Below are positions 5,536 through 9,649 of a stretch of 9,649 bases of DNA, piece after piece (the stretch's first letter is position 1; each line of letters starts with the position of its first letter). Below the pieces are notes generated by a model. The model was not told the DNA's origin and did no database searches. It saw nothing but the letters and a program-made list of their open reading frames with translations. Source of the stretch: Bacillota bacterium (GTDB lineage Bacteria > Bacillota > Clostridia > Lachnospirales > Lachnospiraceae); NCBI GenBank assembly GCA_017861355.1, contig JAGFXQ010000115.1:1-9649 (forward strand), in the 5' to 3' direction. A program made the position numbers and the translations under genes.

Positions 5536-5622
5536 ATATGGAGCTTATGTTTATTATATTACTACATTTGACTTGATATGTATCTATAAGTTTCTGTTAT
5601 GTCAAGCATAATTAATATTGAT

Positions 5623-5651
5623 TTTACTTATGAACTTGCTTCCATTATACT
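5623..5651 (+). promoter_or_regulatory. Probable purA promoter
   Basis: TTTACT (5623-5628), a 17-bp spacer and TATACT (5646-5651) form a reasonable sigma-A promoter. The start near 5658 leaves a leader of about 80 nt that contains a stem-loop. The AT-rich stretch 5536-5622 upstream holds a consensus-like TTGACT (5568-5573) but no matching -10 at proper distance. Confidence 0.5.
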
Positions 5652-5680
5652 TATCAAGTAATTGGGAATAATAATTTCAA

Positions 5681-5716
5681 TGTGACATATACAAACATAT
5701 TACTTGTATGATCACA
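5681..5716 (+). other. Stem-loop in the purA leader
   Basis: TGTGA/TCACA (5681-5685, 5712-5716) and ATACAA/TTGTAT (5689-5694, 5704-5709) pair around a 9-nt loop with a small 3x2 internal loop. It ends 6 nt before the AAGGAGG ribosome binding site (5723-5729). It has no T-tract, so it is not a terminator; a leader element or a protein-binding dyad is possible. No known purine-riboswitch core was recognised. Confidence 0.35.
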
Positions 5717-5737
5717 TAAGCCAAGGAGGACTATTAT

Positions 5738-7012
5738 ATGGTTAAAGCAATCGTAGGCGCCAATTGGGGCGACGAGGGAAAAGGCAAGATTACTGACATG
5801 CTGGGACAGGAAGCAGACATTATCGTAAGATATCAGGGAGGCAGCAATGCCGGACATACGATTATCAATGAATACGGTAAATTCGCACTTCATTTACTAC
5901 CCTCAGGAGTGTTTTACAAACATACAACAAGCATAATCGGAAATGGTGTTGCTTTAAATATTCCGTATTTGGTGAAAGAAATTCAATCTTTGGTAGACAG
6001 AGGCGTTCCGGCTCCTAAGATTCTGGTATCGGATCGTGCACAGATTATGATGCCTTATCATATCCTGTTTGATCAGTATGAAGAGGAAAGACTGGGAGGC
6101 AAATCCTTCGGTTCTACCAAATCAGGCATCGCGCCTTTTTATTCTGACAAATATGCCAAGATTGGCTTCCAGGTATCGGAGCTCTTCGATGATGAGATGT
6201 TGAGAGAAAAGGTGAACCGAGTATGTGAGATGAAGAATATCCTTCTGGAACATATGTATCATAAGCCTGCAATCAATCCGGAAGAATTATTCCAAACATT
6301 ATTAGAATACAGAACCATGGTTGAGCCTTATGTATGCGATGTTGCGGCATTTCTGCATGAAGCGATCAAGACCGGTAAAAATATATTATTAGAAGGACAG
6401 CTTGGCGCTCTGAAGGATCCTGATTTCGGTATCTATCCGATGGTTACTTCCTCTTCGACCTTAGCTGCTTATGGAGCAATCGGCGCGGGTATTCCTCCTT
6501 ATGAGATTAAGGATATCGTTACTGTTGTGAAGGCATATTCCTCCGCAGTTGGTGCCGGTGAATTCGTCAGTGAGATTTATGGCGATGAGGCAGATGAACT
6601 TCGTAGACGCGGCGGCGATGGTGGTGAATACGGTGCAACGACCGGAAGACCGAGACGTATGGGCTGGTTCGACGCAGTGGCATCCCGTTATGGCTGTAGA
6701 ATGCAGGGAGCAACTGAGGTTGCCCTTACTGTTCTGGATGTTCTTGGATACCTTGATACACTTCCGATCTGTGTCGGTTATGAGGTTGACGGCGTAGTGA
6801 CCAAAGACTTCCCTACTACAGTTAAGCTTGCTAAGGCTAAGCCGGTATATGAGTATCTTCCCGGCTGGAAGCAGGAAATCAGAGGCATCACGAAGTACGA
6901 GGAACTTCCGGAGAACTGTAGAAAATACATTGAATTCATTGAGAAAGAACTCGAAGTTCCGATCACGATGATATCGAATGGTCCGGGAAGAAATGAAATC
7001 ATAAGAAAATAG
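5738..7012 (+). CDS. purA: Adenylosuccinate synthase, clostridial variant
   Basis: First committed step from IMP to AMP: IMP + aspartate + GTP give adenylosuccinate, GDP and phosphate; cytosolic homodimer. At 424 aa it has normal length. Clear family marks are GANWGDEGKGK (residues 7-17) with catalytic D12 and K15, NAGHT with H40, YPMVTSSSTLAAYGAIGAG, GGDGGEYGATTGRPRRMGW with the paired arginines, and the C-terminal SNGPGR. Several normally invariant motifs differ: GTTGRGIGPAYEDK is GSTKSGIAPFYSDK (125-138), the neighbouring ARRG is AKIG (140-143), and EGAQG is EGQLG (219-223). I recall the same changes in other Clostridia, so this looks like a functional subfamily rather than decay. Start: AAGGAGG (5723-5729), 8 nt before ATG. 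It is a single-gene unit with its own promoter, leader hairpin and terminator, not beside purB or other purine genes. Confidence 0.95.
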   Translation: MVKAIVGANWGDEGKGKITDMLGQEADIIVRYQGGSNAGHTIINEYGKFALHLLPSGVFYKHTTSIIGNGVALNIPYLVKEIQSLVDRGVPAPKILVSDRAQIMMPYHILFDQYEEERLGGKSFGSTKSGIAPFYSDKYAKIGFQVSELFDDEMLREKVNRVCEMKNILLEHMYHKPAINPEELFQTLLEYRTMVEPYVCDVAAFLHEAIKTGKNILLEGQLGALKDPDFGIYPMVTSSSTLAAYGAIGAGIPPYEIKDIVTVVKAYSSAVGAGEFVSEIYGDEADELRRRGGDGGEYGATTGRPRRMGWFDAVASRYGCRMQGATEVALTVLDVLGYLDTLPICVGYEVDGVVTKDFPTTVKLAKAKPVYEYLPGWKQEIRGITKYEELPENCRKYIEFIEKELEVPITMISNGPGRNEIIRK

Positions 7013-7045
7013 TAAGGTGAGTGCTTTTAAACAAGCAGAATAGAT

Positions 7046-7073
7046 ATAGAGAAATAGATAGAAATAGAGAAAT
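7046..7073. repeat. Short purine-rich tandem repeat after purA
   Basis: ATAGAGAAAT occurs at 7046-7055 and 7064-7073, an 18-bp period with a related AGATAGAA between. It lies in the untranslated tail of purA ahead of the terminator. Low-complexity drift is the likeliest explanation. Confidence 0.4.
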
Positions 7074-7098
7074 TGATTAAATAGAATTGGATAAGACA

Positions 7099-7145
7099 GA
7101 AATACCTTTTGATTGAGGGAGACCTAATCGAAGGTATTTCTTTTT
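7099..7145 (+). terminator. Intrinsic terminator of purA
   Basis: GAAATACCTT (7099-7108) and AAGGTATTTC (7131-7140) form a perfect 10-bp stem. An inner GATT/AATC adds pairing across a small bulge, and TTTTT follows at 7141-7145. It lies 87 bp after the purA stop and separates purA from the ABC-F gene. Confidence 0.85.
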
Positions 7146-7192
7146 ATCCAATATCCTATATAATTACTATGAGTGAATAATTTACACACAGA

Positions 7193-7202
7193 ACCTTAAG
7201 GT
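7193..7202. repeat. 10-bp palindrome upstream of the ABC-F gene
   Basis: ACCTTAAGGT is perfectly self-complementary and lies just upstream of the candidate ABC-F promoter, around -45 relative to its expected start. It could be a regulator site. At this length in AT-rich DNA, chance is possible. Confidence 0.3.
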
Positions 7203-7207
7203 CTTAT

Positions 7208-7237
7208 TTTATCTGGACTTTATAATTGTCCTATGAT
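7208..7237 (+). promoter_or_regulatory. Candidate promoter of the ABC-F gene
   Basis: TATGAT (7232-7237) is a good -10 box, with only a poor -35 (TTTATC 7208-7213, 18-bp spacer). A second -10-like TATAAT at 7221-7226 is framed by GGAC/GTCC (7215-7218, 7228-7231). The leader would be about 40 nt. No long attenuator or leader peptide of the kind found before antibiotic-resistance ABC-F genes is evident. Confidence 0.4.
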
Positions 7238-7281
7238 ACGATAGACATGCATTACGGATAAAGCAAAGAAAGGTAAGTGCT

Positions 7282-9111
7282 ATGAACTTATTAACAATAG
7301 AAAATATGAGTAAGAGTTACACGGAACGAATGCTATTTGATCATGTCTCCTTTGGAATTAGTGAAGGCGAGAAGATCGGAGTCATCGGCATTAATGGTAC
7401 CGGAAAGTCAACTCTTCTTAAAATAATTGCAGGACTAGAGGAACCGGATAACGGTACCATGACTAAGGGAAAGAAGGTCCGCGTCGGTTATCTGTCACAG
7501 ACACCGGTATTTAACAATGAATTATCCATTTTACAGAATGTTGTATTGAACCAGAAAGCCGATGAAGAATACCGTAATCTGGAAGGAGAAGCCAATGCGA
7601 TGCTTCTTAAGCTTGGGATTACGGATACTTTAGTATCACCGGAGCTGTTGTCCGGAGGACAGAAGAAGAGGGTTGCTCTAGTTCGTACACTTCTGACACC
7701 GGCGGAGCTTTTGGTACTTGATGAGCCGACGAATCATCTGGATAGCGAGATGGCAGAATGGCTGGAGGACTACTTAATTAAGTATAAGGGTGCCTTCATT
7801 ATGGTAACTCATGATCGTTATTTTCTAGATAGTGTAACCAATAAAATCATTGAACTGGACCACGGTAGTATCTACTCCTATCAGGCGAACTATTCCAAAT
7901 TCCTGGAATTGAAGGCAGAGAGGGAAGAGATGACACAAGCAACGGAGCGTAAGGCGAGAAGCCTGTTCCGGGTGGAGCTCGAATGGATGCAGCGGGGTGC
8001 CAGAGCCAGATCGACAAAGCAGAAGGCTCATATTCAACGTTTTGAAGAACTGAAGGAGCGTAAGACAATCGAAGCTGAAGGTAAGGTAGAAATCAATGCC
8101 TTATCGGCACGATTGGGTAAGAAAACGATTGAACTTAAGGGTGTCAGCAAGGCGTTTGGAGATAAAAAATTAATTTCGAATTTTACTTATATTCTGCTGC
8201 CGGGAGATCGCATCGGAATCATTGGGCCGAATGGGTGTGGTAAGTCCACCTTACTCAATATTATTGCGGGCATGCTTCCGCCGGATGATGGAACCATAGA
8301 GACCGGTACTACCATCAAGCTGGGGTATTTCTCTCAGGAGAACGAGTATATGGATGATAATCTGAAAGTAATTGAATATATCCGGGATACCGCAGAATAC
8401 ATTCAGACTTCGGAAGGTACGGCTACGGCTTCTCAGATGTGCGATCGCTTCTTATTCCTCGGCTCGATGCAGTATACACAGATAGCAAAATTATCCGGTG
8501 GCGAGAAGAGAAGACTATATCTGCTCAAGGTTCTGATGGAAGCACCGAATATACTTGTACTGGATGAGCCTACCAATGACCTTGATATTCAGACGTTGAC
8601 GATTCTGGAGGATTATCTGGAAACTTATCCGGGGATCGTCGTTACGGTATCGCATGATCGTTATTTTCTGGATAAGATCGCATCCAGGATCTTTTCCTTC
8701 GAGGATGGGGTGATCCGACAGTATGAAGGTAATTTCTCTGATTACAAGGAGGCAAGAGAGCTCCGAGGAGATTCTACATCCAACTTAAGAAATGCGAATG
8801 CAGCGGAGAATGCTTCTGAAGAACAGAAAACGGTAAGTATGGCTACCTGGAAGCAGAAGAACAATAAACCCAAATTCACATACCAAGAACAGAAGGATTA
8901 CGACACAATCGATGAAGATATTGCAAAGTTGGAAAGCCAGATCGCTGAGACCGATCAGGCAATTGCTGCCTCTGCAACCAATTATTCCAAGCTGAATGAA
9001 CTGATGAAGCAGAAGGAAGAGCTGGAACAAACACTGGAATTGAAGATGGAACGCTGGATGTATTTGAATGATCTTGCAGAGCAGATAGAAGCTGCAAAGC
9101 AGGATAAATAA
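7282..9111 (+). CDS. ABC-F family ATPase, Uup-like
   Basis: Soluble tandem-ATPase protein (609 aa) with no membrane segments. NBD1 has Walker A GINGTGKST (36-44), signature LLSGGQ (122-127), Walker B LLVLDEPTNHLD (143-154) and H-loop H177. NBD2 has GPNGCGKST (315-323), LSGGE (404-408) and LVLDEPTNDLD (from about 425), then SHDRYFLD. The interdomain linker (about 220-260) carries EWMQRGARARSTKQKAHIQR, typical of Uup. Residues about 500-535 are a polar tether, followed by an acidic/basic coiled coil (about 540-609), the Uup C-terminal domain linked in E. coli to DNA or ribosome binding. ABC-F proteins act on the ribosome E-site; Uup has been tied to translation quality control, transposon excision and branched DNA. 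Chromosomal housekeeping use is more likely than antibiotic resistance. Start: AAAGG (7269-7273), 8 nt before ATG. Monocistronic, ended by a strong terminator. Confidence 0.93.
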   Translation: MNLLTIENMSKSYTERMLFDHVSFGISEGEKIGVIGINGTGKSTLLKIIAGLEEPDNGTMTKGKKVRVGYLSQTPVFNNELSILQNVVLNQKADEEYRNLEGEANAMLLKLGITDTLVSPELLSGGQKKRVALVRTLLTPAELLVLDEPTNHLDSEMAEWLEDYLIKYKGAFIMVTHDRYFLDSVTNKIIELDHGSIYSYQANYSKFLELKAEREEMTQATERKARSLFRVELEWMQRGARARSTKQKAHIQRFEELKERKTIEAEGKVEINALSARLGKKTIELKGVSKAFGDKKLISNFTYILLPGDRIGIIGPNGCGKSTLLNIIAGMLPPDDGTIETGTTIKLGYFSQENEYMDDNLKVIEYIRDTAEYIQTSEGTATASQMCDRFLFLGSMQYTQIAKLSGGEKRRLYLLKVLMEAPNILVLDEPTNDLDIQTLTILEDYLETYPGIVVTVSHDRYFLDKIASRIFSFEDGVIRQYEGNFSDYKEARELRGDSTSNLRNANAAENASEEQKTVSMATWKQKNNKPKFTYQEQKDYDTIDEDIAKLESQIAETDQAIAASATNYSKLNELMKQKEELEQTLELKMERWMYLNDLAEQIEAAKQDK

Positions 9112-9131
9112 TAATCAAGGATAATGATTTG

Positions 9132-9164
9132 ACCGGAGTAAGTTACACTTGCTCCGGTTTTTTT
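9132..9164 (+). terminator. Intrinsic terminator of the ABC-F gene
   Basis: ACCGGAGTAAG (9132-9142) pairs with CTTGCTCCGGT (9148-9158) through 11 bp including one G-U, around a 5-nt TTACA loop, followed by a run of seven T (9158-9164). It begins 20 bp after the ABC-F stop and is the strongest terminator in the window. Confidence 0.95.
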
Positions 9165-9210
9165 AACGTATCCCAGTGTATCGTGAAGATGATTTTATGA
9201 GTGACTTTAT

Positions 9211-9234
9211 AAACGATTTTACAAACGTTTTTAC
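9211..9234. repeat. Tandem 12-bp repeat before the GNAT promoter
   Basis: AAACGATTTTAC (9211-9222) is followed directly by AAACGTTTTTAC (9223-9234), one mismatch in 12. It ends 8 bp upstream of a TTGACA -35 box, where an activator or UP-element-like contact would lie. The degenerate stretch before it (GATTTTAT, GACTTTAT) looks like older copies. Confidence 0.5.
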
Positions 9235-9242
9235 GAAAAAGA

Positions 9243-9273
9243 TTGACATTAAAGTTGGTTGAACCTTTATAAT
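9243..9273 (+). promoter_or_regulatory. Promoter with 19-bp spacer upstream of the GNAT gene
   Basis: Both hexamers are perfect consensus, TTGACA (9243-9248) and TATAAT (9268-9273), but the spacer is 19 bp rather than 17. Within the spacer TAAAG (9250-9254) and CTTTA (9265-9269) form an inverted repeat nearly centred between the boxes. This is the geometry of promoters controlled by MerR-family DNA-distorting activators; that assignment is inference. Confidence 0.6.
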
Positions 9274-9310
9274 TAGGTATAAAAGAACCGTCATAGAAGG
9301 TGAGGCAGCT

Positions 9311-9343
9311 ATGAAAGGCTTTTGTTATATTATGAAAGGATGA
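9311..9343 (+). CDS. Ten-codon leader ORF ahead of the GNAT gene
   Basis: ATG AAA GGC TTT TGT TAT ATT ATG AAA GGA TGA encodes MKGFCYIMKG. It is preceded by a good ribosome binding site, GGTGAGG (9299-9305), 5 nt from the ATG. Its last codons contain the GAAAGGA (9334-9340) that serves as ribosome binding site for the acetyltransferase, whose ATG is 4 nt after the TGA. This suggests translational coupling or a regulatory upstream ORF. Too short to judge by composition; no homolog is recognised. Confidence 0.4.
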   Translation: MKGFCYIMKG

Positions 9344-9347
9344 TATA

Positions 9348-9649
9348 ATGAGAGCAACAAGAGTGAAATTAACACAAGAGGTAACCCGTAATGATGCACT
9401 GACGATGATCGATTGGATGGGATGTCAGGAGGTTACAGAATATATGAACGAAGCCGGTAATATAGCATCGGAGATCGGCAATCTGGTGAAACAGGTCAAT
9501 TTATCGATTATGACCCATTTGTTTAACCAGGACGGTAGCTTTTATATTATTTCTACCGATGAAAACCAGCCAATTGGGTTTGTTAAACTGAAAGATAGAA
9601 ACAGGGAAGCGGAAATGGTCATCATGATCGGAGACCGACAGCAATGGGG
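9348..9649 (+). CDS. GNAT-family N-acetyltransferase, partial (3' end outside window)
   Basis: The first 100 codons are open to the window edge. The protein starts MRATRVKLTQEVTRNDALTM and has the GNAT arrangement: an N-terminal strand and helix pair (about 1-60), FYIISTDENQPIGFVKLKDRN (about 67-87) as the beta2-beta3-like strands, then EMVIMIGDRQQWG (about 89-101), matching the beta4/motif A approach (I-GD...WGxGxG) where acetyl-CoA pyrophosphate binds. The glycine-rich loop itself is cut off. Substrate unknown; such proteins acetylate small amines, peptides or protein N-termini. The ribosome binding site GAAAGGA (9334-9340) is 7 nt before ATG and overlaps the end of the leader ORF. It is served by the 19-bp-spacer promoter. 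Confidence 0.78.
   Translation, partial: MRATRVKLTQEVTRNDALTMIDWMGCQEVTEYMNEAGNIASEIGNLVKQVNLSIMTHLFNQDGSFYIISTDENQPIGFVKLKDRNREAEMVIMIGDRQQW

Noticed and set aside
5536..5737. Riboswitch before purA
   Set aside because: No purine, PreQ1 or other known aptamer core could be recognised; only a simple stem-loop is visible.
7282..9111. Antibiotic-resistance ABC-F (Vga/Lsa/Msr type)
   Set aside because: The linker sequence, long C-terminal coiled coil and lack of a leader-peptide attenuator fit Uup rather than the resistance subfamilies.
9325..9348. TTATAT/ATATAA stem masking the GNAT ribosome binding site
   Set aside because: Six A-T pairs around a 12-nt loop would be too weak to hold as RNA structure, so it is not listed as a separate element.

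Overview
The window reads as ordinary chromosome of a low-to-moderate GC anaerobic Firmicute, most likely a Lachnospiraceae/Clostridia member (Lachnoclostridium/Anaerocolumna-like). The support is: strong purine-rich ribosome binding sites, sigma-A type promoters, an aldo/keto reductase fused to a two-cluster ferredoxin domain, and a PurA whose active-site motifs (GANWGDEGKGK, GSTKSGIAPFYSDK, EGQLG) match my recollection of the clostridial variant. The genus is an inference. There are no tRNA/rRNA genes, insertion sequences, CRISPR arrays or prophage blocks.

Left edge (1-575): a TetR-family regulator on the minus strand runs off the window. It has no ATG/GTG/TTG before its helix-turn-helix; the only well-placed initiator is ATT. 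Its near-consensus promoter is overlaid by two copies of a TTGACC(N5)GGTCAA-type operator, a clear autorepression layout. Diverging from it is a plus-strand promoter for a two-gene unit (623-1347): an FMN-binding pyridoxamine-phosphate-oxidase-like protein, and a two-helix membrane microprotein carrying the GGADGPTSI signature otherwise known from the beta subunit of sodium-pumping decarboxylases.

Middle (1492-5448): the aldo/keto reductase-ferredoxin gene ends at a hairpin terminator. A LysR-type regulator follows, with a 15-bp direct repeat across its promoter. Then come a dUTPase (dut) and a zinc-dependent phospholipase C-like gene, probably cotranscribed. A minus-strand VOC/glyoxalase-fold gene converges on them with only 15 bp between stops, and a long inverted repeat covers its promoter region.

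Right (5449-9649): purA (adenylosuccinate synthase) has its own promoter, a leader hairpin and a terminator. An ABC-F ATPase of the Uup type follows, ending at a textbook intrinsic terminator. The window closes with a truncated GNAT acetyltransferase. Its upstream region holds a 12-bp tandem repeat, a promoter with an unusually long 19-bp spacer, and a 10-codon leader ORF placed for translational coupling.

Most genes form independent one- or two-gene units with their own signals, so the window does not describe one pathway. The best leads are the GGADGPT membrane microprotein, the ATT-initiated autoregulated TetR gene, and the GNAT leader architecture.
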